Part shown: positions 52,429-60,830 of the stretch, one piece after another
Layout of the letters: the number at the start of each line of letters is the position of its first letter
Position numbering within the stretch: position 1 is the stretch's first letter
From: Anaerolineae bacterium
Lineage (GTDB): Bacteria > Chloroflexota > Anaerolineae > Aggregatilineales > Aggregatilineaceae
Direction: 5' to 3'
Length of the DNA stretch: 64,000 nt
Assembly (NCBI GenBank): GCA_018432315.1
Contig: JAHDLB010000006.1
Location: 62,001 to 126,000 of the forward strand
Notes under the pieces: generated by a model
Told to the model about the DNA's origin: nothing
What the model saw: the letters and a program-made list of their open reading frames with translations, nothing else
Database searches by the model: none
Program-made: the position numbers and the translations under genes

Positions 52429-52457
52429 TTGCGTCATCAGCGGGTCTCTCATATTAT
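52429..52457 (+). promoter_or_regulatory. Candidate promoter of the TIR-TPR gene
   Basis: TTGCGT (52429-52434), a 17-bp spacer and TATTAT (52452-52457) lie right after the preceding stop. A 7-bp inverted repeat (TCCGTTT 52493-52499 with AAACGGA 52534-52540) sits in the 5' leader. Confidence 0.5.
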
Positions 52458-52588
52458 TTGGAATCATGAAGTTCTGACCGGCACGAATTCTGTCCGTTTA
52501 CTGCATGGTTGAGGCATCGTGTCATCACAGGACAAACGGATGATAAGCGCAGACTAGGTCCTTGCTCTCAGAAAGTTGACAGATCGGC

Positions 52589-54262
52589 ATGGAGTCTCAA
52601 CTGGTACCCGCATATTTATTCCTGAATTACGCCAACGCTGACGAAGCCTTCGCCCTGCGGCTGTATGACGACTTGATCGATCGCGGACAGGCTGCCTGGA
52701 TCGACCAGCGTGACGTCGGTCGGGACGAAGACTGGCACAATGCCGTCAACCGGGCGCTTCAAGCGTGCACGCACATGCTCTTGATCTGGTCGAAAGAAGC
52801 CGAAGCATCGCGCGAAGTCGAGAGCGAGTGGGTCTACTACATCACCCACGACAAGCCCATCATCATCGTCCTGCGCGATCGCACGCCGGTTCACTACAGC
52901 CTCCAGCGCTTCCCGGCGATCCCGTTCACCAGCGATCACGAGGGCTCCGTGCGCAAGCTCCTCGCGCTGCTGAACTCGGCCAAGCGCGACCCGGACGCGG
53001 CCAAGCTCGCCCTGGAGAAGGGCAACGCCGCCTACCGCAGCTTCGATTACACTAACGCCATCAAGGCGTATAACTACGCTATCAGCCTGGACCCGTCCAA
53101 CGCCCTCGCCTATCACAGCCGGGGTATGGCCTACTACCAGCTTGGGCACAACGAGCGCGCGCTCGAGGACTTCCAGGAAGCGATTCGCCTGGACGCGACG
53201 CTCGCCGAAGCGCACTATCACCAGGGCTACCTGCTGCGGATCCAGGGGGAGCATTTCCGCGCGCTGTCCAGCTTCACCGAGGCGCTGCGCCACGCACCCA
53301 ACCACGCCAACGCCCACTACCAGCGCGGCCTGACCTTTGACCTGGTCGGCGATTCGGAGCGCGCCCTGGCCGACTACACCGAGGCTATCCGGTTGGAGCC
53401 GGGCAACACCCCCGCCTACGGGATGCGCGGGTCGATCTATTTCCACCAGGAAGAATACGACCTCGCCATCGAGGACCTCACGCACGCCATCCAGCTCGAC
53501 CCGGCGGACGCGACCAACTACCTTGTGCGGGGCAAGACTCACGAGGCGATGGGCAACGAGCAGGAAGCGCTCAAGGACTTCATCCAGGCCATCAAGCTCA
53601 ACGATTCGATGGCCGAGGCGTACCGGGGACGCGGCATGATCTACAGCGCCCTGGGCAATTACGAGGCCGCCCTGGATGATCTCAACCAGGCCATTCGTCT
53701 GAATCCGGCTGACGGGCAGGCCCACCTCGCGCGTGGCGACATCCATTACGCGATGGGCAATCACGAGCGCGCGCTCAACGATTACAACGAGGCGATCCGC
53801 CTCATGCCGGACGATGCCTCCGCGCTGCACAACCGGGGCGTCACCCAACACGCGCTCGGCAACCTCCAGGAGGCCATCGACGACTACAACCGGGCCATCC
53901 AGATCAACGCCCGCTTCAGCTCGGCCTTTTTCAACCGGGGCAATGCGCATTACGAGTTGGGACAGCTCAACCCGGCGCTGGCCGACTTCGACATGGCGAT
54001 CGAGATCGATGAGAACGACACAGCCGCGTATCACAACCGGGGCATCACCTACAAACAGCTTGGGCTGTTCGACGAGGCGCTCGCCGATTTCACGGAGGCC
54101 ATCACCATCGATCCGAACTATGCCGAGGCGTATTACAACCGCCATCTCACCTATCTCCAACGCGGCCACGCGGGCGACGATCGCGCCGCCAAAGCCGACA
54201 TGGATCGCTACCGGCACCTGACTCAGTCGATGGGACAGGTCCGGCCCGTCTCAAATTCCTGA
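52589..54262 (+). CDS. TIR-domain protein with about twelve TPR repeats
   Basis: A 557-residue cytoplasmic protein. Residues ~6-130 form a TIR domain: YLFLNYANADEAFALRLYDDL (box 1 region), a strand-loop with WIDQRDVGRDEDW, and S-x-x-V-x-x-E at SREVESEW, placing the putative NADase Glu at residue 80, then DKPIIIVL. Residues ~140-550 are about twelve 34-residue TPR units (NxAxYxxRGxxYxxLGxxExALxDxxxAIxLxP pattern), the last one degenerate. TIR domains act as NAD+-consuming effectors or as adaptors; TPR units would sense or recruit a partner. No ribosome-binding site is seen at ATG 52589. Defence function is possible but unproved. Confidence 0.88.
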   Translation: MESQLVPAYLFLNYANADEAFALRLYDDLIDRGQAAWIDQRDVGRDEDWHNAVNRALQACTHMLLIWSKEAEASREVESEWVYYITHDKPIIIVLRDRTPVHYSLQRFPAIPFTSDHEGSVRKLLALLNSAKRDPDAAKLALEKGNAAYRSFDYTNAIKAYNYAISLDPSNALAYHSRGMAYYQLGHNERALEDFQEAIRLDATLAEAHYHQGYLLRIQGEHFRALSSFTEALRHAPNHANAHYQRGLTFDLVGDSERALADYTEAIRLEPGNTPAYGMRGSIYFHQEEYDLAIEDLTHAIQLDPADATNYLVRGKTHEAMGNEQEALKDFIQAIKLNDSMAEAYRGRGMIYSALGNYEAALDDLNQAIRLNPADGQAHLARGDIHYAMGNHERALNDYNEAIRLMPDDASALHNRGVTQHALGNLQEAIDDYNRAIQINARFSSAFFNRGNAHYELGQLNPALADFDMAIEIDENDTAAYHNRGITYKQLGLFDEALADFTEAITIDPNYAEAYYNRHLTYLQRGHAGDDRAAKADMDRYRHLTQSMGQVRPVSNS

Positions 54263-54352
54263 CCATCGCCATCTGACTATCCCGCGACACCATGTGTGGC
54301 TCGACGCGAGTCTGCCCCACGCGGTCTTCGAGTCGCGGACCCGGAGCACCCC

Positions 54353-55531
54353 ATGACCAACAGCGCCGACAACCCCATCGCCCCCATCCTGCAAGCCTTC
54401 GTCCAGCCCTGGCACGATGCCCTGGCCGATCCCCCCGCCGCTCAGGAACGCGTCCTGGCCGACCTGCTGAAGATCTACGCTCGCACCGAATACGGGCGCG
54501 ATCACGGCGCCGAGCAGGTCGGGTCGATCGACGACTATCGCGCCGCCTTCCCGGTGAAAACGTATGCCGATTACGAGCCGATCCTGCGCCGCGTGATGGG
54601 CGGTGACACGGGCGCGCTCCTCGAAGCGGAGCCGCTCGGCTGGGCGATGACACGCGGCACCACGGGCGCCAGCAAATATATCCCCATGACGCCCCGCGAT
54701 CTCGAGCAGCGCCACAACGCCGCCCGCGCCGTGATCCAGTACGTGCTGCACAGCCGCCGCTTCGACATCCTGCTGGGCGCCAACCTGAACCTGAGCTTTC
54801 CCAGCATCGTCGGCAGCCTGGACGTGAACGACAGGCAGATCGAATACGGCTACGCCACCGGCATCTACGTCAAGCACGTCGCGGCCCGCACCCCGATCCG
54901 CACGATCCCCTCGCAGGAAGCCATCGATGAGCTGGGCGGCGATGCCGGTCGCGATGCCTGGAACGCCCGCTTCGAGCTGGCATATCAAACGGCCAGGGAC
55001 GAGAACATTACGATTCTGGGGGGCGCGGCGCAGGTCATGCTCAAGTTTGGGCGCTGGCTGCACAAGACGCACGGGGTCTATCCGAAAGACGTCTGGAACT
55101 TCGGCGTGCTGTCGCTGGGCAGCACCGCCGGGATCAACTCGACTCATCGCCCGCGCCTGCTGGCGCTCTATGGCGAGAACGCCGGGCTGGTCGAGATCTA
55201 CGGCGCAACCGAGGGCATGTTCGGGCAGCAGCGCGACGACCGGCGCTTTTGGGTGCCCAACTATGACCTGTATGTCTTCGAAGTCGAGACGAAGAACGGG
55301 ATCAAAATGTTGCACGAGATGAAACCGGGCGAAACAGGCAGCCTCATCGTCAGCACGCCGGTCCTGCCCCGCTACAAGATCCTGGACCTCGTGCGCGCCT
55401 TCGAGCCGCCTCATTTCCTGTGCATCGGGCGGGACCGCCAGTGGACGCGCAGCGTCTACTGGCTGCGGCGCGTCATGGAGCTGGATGTCCTCCCACGACG
55501 CCGTTCGGAGATCACCCGAAGAGGTGATTGA
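54353..55531 (+). CDS. GH3-family acyl-adenylating enzyme, short at the C-terminus
   Basis: A 392-residue member of the GH3 (auxin-responsive promoter) family of adenylate-forming acyl-acid amido synthetases. The ATP-binding loop is at residues 99-112 (MTRGTTGASKYIPM; usually TSGTTG), and EIYGATEGMFG and LPRYKILDLV are present. Family members are usually ~500-600 residues; this one ends just after the IGRDRQWTR region, so the mobile C-terminal lid appears to be missing. Its end overlaps the convergent kinase gene by 20 bp, which may mark a truncation. GGAG precedes ATG 54353 by 6 nt. Acid substrate unknown. Confidence 0.8.
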   Translation: MTNSADNPIAPILQAFVQPWHDALADPPAAQERVLADLLKIYARTEYGRDHGAEQVGSIDDYRAAFPVKTYADYEPILRRVMGGDTGALLEAEPLGWAMTRGTTGASKYIPMTPRDLEQRHNAARAVIQYVLHSRRFDILLGANLNLSFPSIVGSLDVNDRQIEYGYATGIYVKHVAARTPIRTIPSQEAIDELGGDAGRDAWNARFELAYQTARDENITILGGAAQVMLKFGRWLHKTHGVYPKDVWNFGVLSLGSTAGINSTHRPRLLALYGENAGLVEIYGATEGMFGQQRDDRRFWVPNYDLYVFEVETKNGIKMLHEMKPGETGSLIVSTPVLPRYKILDLVRAFEPPHFLCIGRDRQWTRSVYWLRRVMELDVLPRRRSEITRRGD

Positions 55532-57122
55532 ACAGGATGCTCAGGCCGATTGCGATGATGATCAACGGCCAGATTGTCGCGAACGAGATGCCCACTCCCA
55601 GCCCGAGCATCAGCAGGATCACGCCCAGCATCAGCCGCAAACCGGGCCGCGCCCGGTATTCCGGGATCGCGATGCGCGCCGCCACTTCGAGCAGCAGCAG
55701 GGCGCCCGACCCGGCGAGAATCCACGACCAGGGCTGCGCGAACAGGGACTGCGTCGCGTCGAAGCTGTTGCCCAGGAAGACGACACCCACCCACAGCACG
55801 ATTGCGCCCCAGGTGAGCTGGCTGAGGCGATCCGACGGCGTGAGATCGCCCCACATCTCGCCCTTTTCGATGTTGACATCCCAGCCCTTTTCCTGCTGTT
55901 TTTCTTCGCTCTTTTCTTCGCTGTCCTGCTGCTTTTCGCGCTCTTTCTCGCTCTGCGGAGCCGTGTCGCGTTCCGGCTTGGGCTTGCGCTTGGGCTTGTC
56001 CGCCCAGTCGTCCCACTCCTCGACGTCCGCTTCCCAATCGTCATAGATCTGCGACGCGCCCCCCACCCCGGTCGGCACCGGCTCGGCGACCGGCCCCTGC
56101 TCGCGGGCGGGCACCCCCGCGGACAGGTCGGCGGCATCCGGCGGGGCGGATGGCGTGCCCACCGCCGCGCTCAGCGCTTCGTAGACTTCCGCCACGCTGC
56201 TGTACCGCTGGCCGGGATCTTTCTCCAGGCAGCGCAGCACGACGTCTTCGGTGGCCTGGCTCAGCGCCGGGTTCAGGCTGGTGGGCGGGGCCGGCTTCAC
56301 GTGCAGGTGTTCGTACACGATCCGCACCGCCGCCGACGATCCCGACGCTTCGGCGCTGTCGCCCAGGAACGGCAGGCGCCCGGTGAGCATCTGGTACAAC
56401 GTGACGCCCAGCGCGTACACGTCCGTCGCGGGCGTCACCGCCGCCGACAGGACCTGTTCCGGCGCCATGAAATGCGGCGTCCCGACGGTGGTATCCACGG
56501 TGAGCGTGCTGGTGTCGCTCAGGATGCGCGCGATCCCGAAATCGGTGATGTAAAGCTGGTCGTTCGCGTCGATCAGAATATTGGCCGGTTTCAGGTCGCG
56601 GTGAACCACGCCTTCTTTGTGCGCGTAATGCAGCGCGGCAGCCAGGGGCGCCAGGTAGGCGAGCGTTTCCGCGGGCGTCAACGGCCCGTCGTGCTGGCGC
56701 AGGATGCTCTGCAGCGTCTGCCCTGCGATGAAGTCGGTCAGGATGAACACCAGCCCCCCGGCCTCGACGGTGTCGTAGTAGCGCACGATGTGCGGGTGTT
56801 GCAGCCGCTCCAGGACGTTCGCTTCGCGCCGGAACCGCTCCAGGAACGCCGGCTCCTGGGCGATGTCGCTGCGCAGCACTTTGGCCGCCAGCGACACGCG
56901 GCGGTCCGTGTCGTACACGCGGAACACGCGCGCAAACGTTCCCTCGCCGAGCAGTTCCTCGAAACGGTACCGGCCACCAACCGTCCGGCCAATCAGATCC
57001 CCCGACGTGACCGGCTGGGAGCCGGCGCTGCTCGCCGGTTCGCCTGGCTGAACCTGGTCCTCGCTGCCCTCATCCTCCGGCGGGTATTCGGGTTCGGGCT
57101 GTTGCCTGGGTTCGTATCCCAT
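55512..57122 (-). CDS. Ser/Thr kinase with C-terminal membrane helices
   Basis: A 536-residue protein. The kinase domain spans ~45-310: LLGEGTFARVFRVYD, AAKVL Lys, HRDLKPAN with catalytic Asp176, DFGIA and MAPEQ. A proline/acid-rich linker and a highly charged Glu/Lys/Gln stretch follow (~400-430). Three to four hydrophobic helices close the protein (~450-536; LTWGAIVLWVGVVFL, WILAGSGALLLLEVA, LMLGVILLMLGLGVG, LIIIAIGLSILF). The kinase is cytoplasmic and there is no large outside domain. ATG 57122 follows AGGAAGG. A promoter lies at 57164-57193. Confidence 0.9.
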   Translation of the reverse strand: MGYEPRQQPEPEYPPEDEGSEDQVQPGEPASSAGSQPVTSGDLIGRTVGGRYRFEELLGEGTFARVFRVYDTDRRVSLAAKVLRSDIAQEPAFLERFRREANVLERLQHPHIVRYYDTVEAGGLVFILTDFIAGQTLQSILRQHDGPLTPAETLAYLAPLAAALHYAHKEGVVHRDLKPANILIDANDQLYITDFGIARILSDTSTLTVDTTVGTPHFMAPEQVLSAAVTPATDVYALGVTLYQMLTGRLPFLGDSAEASGSSAAVRIVYEHLHVKPAPPTSLNPALSQATEDVVLRCLEKDPGQRYSSVAEVYEALSAAVGTPSAPPDAADLSAGVPAREQGPVAEPVPTGVGGASQIYDDWEADVEEWDDWADKPKRKPKPERDTAPQSEKEREKQQDSEEKSEEKQQEKGWDVNIEKGEMWGDLTPSDRLSQLTWGAIVLWVGVVFLGNSFDATQSLFAQPWSWILAGSGALLLLEVAARIAIPEYRARPGLRLMLGVILLMLGLGVGISFATIWPLIIIAIGLSILFNHLFG

Positions 57123-57163
57123 ACGTGCCTTCCTGACCGTCGCATGCATCCGCGCGTACTACC

Positions 57164-57193
57164 ATTATGGTCGGAAACGCCACATGCTGACAA
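57164..57193 (-). promoter_or_regulatory. Promoter of the membrane kinase gene
   Basis: On the minus strand TTGTCA (57188-57193), an 18-bp spacer and CATAAT (57164-57169) lie ~42 bp upstream of the kinase ATG. Confidence 0.65.
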
Positions 57194-57207
57194 ACAATCG
57201 CGCCGCA

Positions 57208-57242
57208 CAAAAAAGCGCGCCCCACACCAACCGGAGCGCGCT
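57208..57242 (-). terminator. Rho-independent terminator of the PD40-SH3 gene
   Basis: AGCGCGC (57214-57220) pairs with GCGCGCT (57236-57242), followed on the minus strand by a run of T, 22 bp after the stop codon. Confidence 0.85.
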
Positions 57243-57264
57243 CGCATGTCTTAGCGTGTGGTGG

Positions 57265-58494
57265 CTACGGGCACGCCCCCTTCGCCAGCACGTACTCGAT
57301 CGTGCGAACGTTGTCGCTCGCGTCCGTCTCCGGGATCGCGTCCTGGGGATCGATCGTCAGCGTGATGCGGTGGACCTCCTCGTACCACGTGCTGATCGTC
57401 AGCGGGATGTTGACCCGGTACGTCTGGCCCGGCGCGAGGACGGGGAAGCTGCCCACCGTCGACGCCTGCACGCTGCCATCTGCCGCGCGGGCATCGATCA
57501 ACGACACGGTGCCGCCGATGCTGGTGGCCTCCGACCCCAGGTTCGCCACATCGAAGCCGACATTGAACGTCTGCGCGCAGATCGGCCCCGCCGGCTCGAG
57601 CACCACGATACCCGCCACCAGGTTCACCCCCGTCGCGGGTACGGGCGTCGCCGGGATGGGCGTGATGGTCGGCGTGGCAGTCGGTGGCGGCGGGATGAAC
57701 TGCACGTTCACCACCGGCACCGTCGCCAGCGAGATGTTGATATCTAGCAGCGGCGCGTACACCCAGCCGGTGATCCCTTGGGGCGTTACGACCTGCACCC
57801 AGGTGTTGTCGTTCATCCGCCCGGTGATGTCGAGCGCGGCATCGCGCGACAGCGTCGTGATGATCGTCGCGCCTTCGCCCGGATTCTGGCGCAGGTTCAG
57901 CCGCGCAGCATTGACCGTCGCGTCCGGCAGGGACGGCTGTGTAGGAGTCGCCGTCGCAGCAGGCACGCCGGGCTGTTCCGTAGGTTCGGCTTCCGTCGGG
58001 GCTTCGGCTACCGGGCCGCGCTCGTCGAACTCGTCGTTCGTGAGCTGCCGCACCAGCGCGCCGTCTGCCGATGTCGCGAACAGGTCCCACTGCCCGTTGA
58101 GGTCGGACGAGAAGATGATGTATTCACCGTTCGGCTGCCAACGTGGCATCCGGTCCTCGGCGAAATTACGCGTGATCTGCAGCAGCTCGGAACCATCAGC
58201 GCGCATCACGTAGATTTCGAAATCGCCGTCACGATCAGAAGCAAAAACGATGGTTTCGCCGTCCGGCGACCACGAAGGCTCGATATCGGTGCCGGGATCA
58301 TCCGTCAACTGCGTTCGCTCCCCGGTCTCGGGATCGAGCGTGTAGATCTCGTAGTTTCCGGTGCGGTCCGATGCGTATACGATCAGCCCAGGACCATCGC
58401 CCTCCTGCGCCAGGAGCAGGCGGGCAGGCGCCAGGCCAACCACCATCAGAGCCACCACCAGAAGCACCACTCCGACAAACTTCCCGTTTTTCAT
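57265..58494 (-). CDS. Secreted PD40 / SH3b / CARDB-like protein
   Basis: A 409-residue secreted protein: signal peptide (cut near LLAQE), three TolB-type PD40 beta-propeller blades (IVYASDRTGNYEIYTLD, IVFASDRDGDFEIYVM, IIFSSDLNGQWDLFATS), a Thr/Pro linker, a bacterial SH3 domain (AARLNLRQNPGEGATII...GWVYAPLL), a second Thr/Pro linker and a C-terminal CARDB-like Ig domain (FNVGFDVANLGSEATS...DASDNVRTIEYVL). All parts are binding modules with no enzyme motif, so it is probably a wall-associated scaffold. GAGGAG sits 8 nt before ATG 58494. Confidence 0.87.
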   Translation of the reverse strand: MKNGKFVGVVLLVVALMVVGLAPARLLLAQEGDGPGLIVYASDRTGNYEIYTLDPETGERTQLTDDPGTDIEPSWSPDGETIVFASDRDGDFEIYVMRADGSELLQITRNFAEDRMPRWQPNGEYIIFSSDLNGQWDLFATSADGALVRQLTNDEFDERGPVAEAPTEAEPTEQPGVPAATATPTQPSLPDATVNAARLNLRQNPGEGATIITTLSRDAALDITGRMNDNTWVQVVTPQGITGWVYAPLLDINISLATVPVVNVQFIPPPPTATPTITPIPATPVPATGVNLVAGIVVLEPAGPICAQTFNVGFDVANLGSEATSIGGTVSLIDARAADGSVQASTVGSFPVLAPGQTYRVNIPLTISTWYEEVHRITLTIDPQDAIPETDASDNVRTIEYVLAKGACP

Positions 58495-58607
58495 CGACCA
58501 AACTCCTCTCGCCTATTCGAGCGCATGACACGTAAATCCCTCAGATTCTATTGTACCGGAGAACAACAGCAGACTCAGCACACGATCAACCTGTTATCAC
58601 ACAACGC

Positions 58608-59978
58608 TCAGATGATGTTACCGGCCTCGAACACGAAGACCGCCAACAGGTCGTTGACGTTCGTGTTCGTCGGCCCCGTCACCAGCAAATCGCCGACCGC
58701 GCTCAGAAACGGGTACGCGTCGTTGCCGTCCAGCGCCTCGCGGGCCACCACCCCCTGCTGTGCCCCACGCGCTACCGTCGTCCCATCGACCAACCCGCCG
58801 GCGGAATCGGTCGGCCCGTCGCTGCCATCCGTCGCCAGCGCCGCAATCGCAATCCGGTCCAGCCCTGCGATGCTCAGCGCGGCGGCCAGCGCCAGCTCCT
58901 GGTTGCGCCCGCCCTTCCCGTCCCCACGCACGGTCACCGTCGTTTCGCCGCCCAGGATCAGGCAGGCGGGCGGCGCGATCGGCTGCCCCGTCGCGCGGAC
59001 CTCCTTCGCCAACGCGGCGATCACCTGCGCCACTTCGCGCGCCTCCCCCTCCACGAACGTCGAGAGCAGCAGCGCGTTCATCCCCAGGGCGCGCGCCCGG
59101 CTCACTGCCGCGCCAGCCGCCTTCGCGTTGTCCGCCACGATCACCGTCTGGACGCGCTCGAAAACGTCTGCGCTCGCTTTGGGTGTCTCCGGTTGGCGCC
59201 CGGCAGCGCCCTCGTCCAGGTAGCGCCGGATGGCATCCGGCACGCGATCGGCCAGCCCGTACTGCCGGATCACCTCGCGCGCGTCCTCGAACGTCGTTGG
59301 GTCGGGCACGGTCGGGCCGGACGCGATCGCATCCAGCGGGCTGCCCACCACGTCCGACGCGATCAGCGCGACGACGGTCGCCGGGTGGGCCAGCCGCGCA
59401 AGCTGCCCCCCCTTCACTTGGGACAGGTGTTTGCGCACCGTGTTGATCGCCTGAATCGGCGCGCCGGACCGCAGCAGGTCGTTCGTCAGGTCCTGCACGT
59501 CTTCCAGCGACACGCCCTCGACCGGCAGCGTCATCAGCGCCGAGCCGCCGCCCGAAATCAGGCACACGACCAGGTCGTCCGCTCCGGCGTCGCGCAGCAT
59601 GGCCGCCATCCGCTGCGTTCCCACGACGCCCGCTTCGTCCGGCACAGGATGTCCCGCCTCGTGAATCGCGATGCGGCGCGTTGGACCCGTATAACCGTAT
59701 TTCACATTCACGATGCCGCCCGTGACCCGGTCGCCGAGCAACTCCTCGATCGCCGCGGCCATCGGCGCCCCAGCCTTTCCTCCACCGGCGACCAGCACGC
59801 GCGCGTACCGGCTCAGGTCATAGCGGCGTCCGGCGATTTGCAGGGTATCCCCTTCGAGTGCCACCGCCCGCCGGATCGCCGCCGCTGGATCGACCGCGTC
59901 CAGCGCCGCGCTCAACACGTCTAGCGCCACGTCGCGGCGTGGGTCCAGCCCGCCAGCCGGTTTGATGAATCGGCTCAT
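58608..59978 (-). CDS. Glycerate 2-kinase (MOFRL family)
   Basis: A 456-residue kinase that phosphorylates glycerate to 2-phosphoglycerate with ATP. The N-terminal domain has VLVAGGGKAGAPMAAAIEE, HPVPDEAG and CLISGGGSALM; the C-terminal MOFRL domain has ILGGETTVTVRGDGKGGRNQELAL and ATDGSDGPTDSAGG. Length is typical. ATG 59978 has AAAGG six bases upstream; a longer frame to 60458 would run through the divergent c-di-AMP receptor gene and is rejected. A minus-strand -10 lies at 60039-60044. Confidence 0.93.
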   Translation of the reverse strand: MSRFIKPAGGLDPRRDVALDVLSAALDAVDPAAAIRRAVALEGDTLQIAGRRYDLSRYARVLVAGGGKAGAPMAAAIEELLGDRVTGGIVNVKYGYTGPTRRIAIHEAGHPVPDEAGVVGTQRMAAMLRDAGADDLVVCLISGGGSALMTLPVEGVSLEDVQDLTNDLLRSGAPIQAINTVRKHLSQVKGGQLARLAHPATVVALIASDVVGSPLDAIASGPTVPDPTTFEDAREVIRQYGLADRVPDAIRRYLDEGAAGRQPETPKASADVFERVQTVIVADNAKAAGAAVSRARALGMNALLLSTFVEGEAREVAQVIAALAKEVRATGQPIAPPACLILGGETTVTVRGDGKGGRNQELALAAALSIAGLDRIAIAALATDGSDGPTDSAGGLVDGTTVARGAQQGVVAREALDGNDAYPFLSAVGDLLVTGPTNTNVNDLLAVFVFEAGNII

Positions 59979-60038
59979 GTCCAACCTTTTCTCGCACATT
60001 TCCCACAGACAGCACTGCCAGCGCGCGCTTCCCCGCCC

Positions 60039-60044
60039 ATTATA
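60039..60044 (-). promoter_or_regulatory. -10 element of the glycerate kinase gene
   Basis: Minus-strand TATAAT, 60 bp upstream of the ATG; the -35 (AACGGT) is weak. Confidence 0.55.
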
Positions 60045-60085
60045 CCCACCTTTGGCCGCTAACCGTTCTTCGCTTACCAGGAATA

Positions 60086-60115
60086 TTGTACTAATCATCT
60101 CAGTTGTGATACACT
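60086..60115 (+). promoter_or_regulatory. Promoter of the c-di-AMP receptor pair
   Basis: TTGTAC (60086-60091) and an extended -10 TGATACACT (hexamer 60110-60115), 18 bp apart and 31 bp upstream of the first ATG. Confidence 0.6.
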
Positions 60116-60146
60116 GCATGGCGACATCGGCAGCGCGGAGGAGCCA

Positions 60147-60473
60147 ATGAAACTTATTATTGCCGTCGTACAAGATCAAGACTCTGACCGGACTATCAAA
60201 GCCTTGAATGACGCCGGTCACCGTGTGACTCGCGTCGCCAGTACGGGCGGTTTTTTCAGCGTTGGCAACACCACCTTGCTCAGCGGAGTCGAAGACTCCC
60301 AGGTGCGTTCCGTCATCGACATTTTGAAGACCACCTGCGAGCGCCGGACCCGCCTCATCCCTGCCGGGCCAAACATTGTCGAATCGGCGGCGATGATGGG
60401 CGCATTCGTCGAGGTCGAGGTCGGCGGCGCCACTGTGTTCGTGTTGGACGTTGAGCATTTCGAGCAGGTATAG
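60147..60473 (+). CDS. Cyclic-di-AMP receptor (DarA/PstA family)
   Basis: A 108-residue PII-like protein. Its opening (MKLIIAVVQDQDSDR), TGGFFSVGNTTLLSGVED and closing VEVEVGGATVFVLDVEHFEQ match the Bacillus DarA/PstA family almost residue for residue, including the TGGF and GNTT loops that bind c-di-AMP. DarA forms trimers; the downstream target in other bacteria is not well defined. GGAGGAG (60137-60143) precedes the ATG. A second, shorter paralogue begins 2 bp after its stop. Confidence 0.93.
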   Translation: MKLIIAVVQDQDSDRTIKALNDAGHRVTRVASTGGFFSVGNTTLLSGVEDSQVRSVIDILKTTCERRTRLIPAGPNIVESAAMMGAFVEVEVGGATVFVLDVEHFEQV

Positions 60474-60475
60474 CG

Positions 60476-60742
60476 ATGAAACTAATCCTCGTCATCCTGC
60501 GCGGCGGAAACTGTGACAAACTCATCCACCAACTGTTGGATGCCGACTTTCGTGTCACCGAGTTCAGCAGTCACGGTACTTTCCTGCGGCGCAAGCACAT
60601 CACCTTGTTGATCGGCGTGCGGGACGAGCGGGTAGAAGAGGCGCTCCAGTTCATCCGCGAGGCCTGCCCTACCCCGCCGGATGCCGACGAGCACAACGCC
60701 ACCATGTTCGTGCTCAACGCCGAGCAGCTCGTGCAAGTCTGA
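60476..60742 (+). CDS. Short divergent paralogue of the c-di-AMP receptor
   Basis: An 88-residue protein homologous to its neighbour (MKLILVILRGGNCDKLIHQL; RVTEFSSHGTFLRRKHITLLIGVRDERV; NATMFVLNAEQLVQV). The loop between the middle and last strands is about 20 residues shorter, TGGF reads SHGTF and GNTT reads KHIT, so c-di-AMP binding may be changed or lost. It starts 2 bp after the first gene and shares its promoter and terminator. A mixed trimer or a different ligand is possible (inference). Confidence 0.85.
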   Translation: MKLILVILRGGNCDKLIHQLLDADFRVTEFSSHGTFLRRKHITLLIGVRDERVEEALQFIREACPTPPDADEHNATMFVLNAEQLVQV

Positions 60743-60780
60743 TTTCTTCCACCCATTCAGCCAGTTGCCGGTCGAACAAA

Positions 60781-60817
60781 ACAGCCCGGCTCCAATGCGA
60801 ACCGGGCTGTCCTTTTT
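60781..60817. terminator. Bidirectional terminator between c-di-AMP receptors and ParB-like gene
   Basis: ACAGCCCGG/CCGGGCTGT (60781-60789 with 60802-60810) is followed by CCTTTTT on plus, with AACAAA before it for the minus strand. Confidence 0.9.
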
Positions 60818-60830
60818 GAGGCCGCCGGGC

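Noticed and set aside
52576-52581. Perfect TTGACA just before the TIR-TPR gene
   Set aside because: No -10 at a usable distance, and the start codon lies within the would-be spacer.
57628-57646. PVPATGV in the PD40-SH3 protein as an LPXTG-like signal
   Set aside because: It starts Val-Pro, lies mid-protein, and no hydrophobic helix follows.
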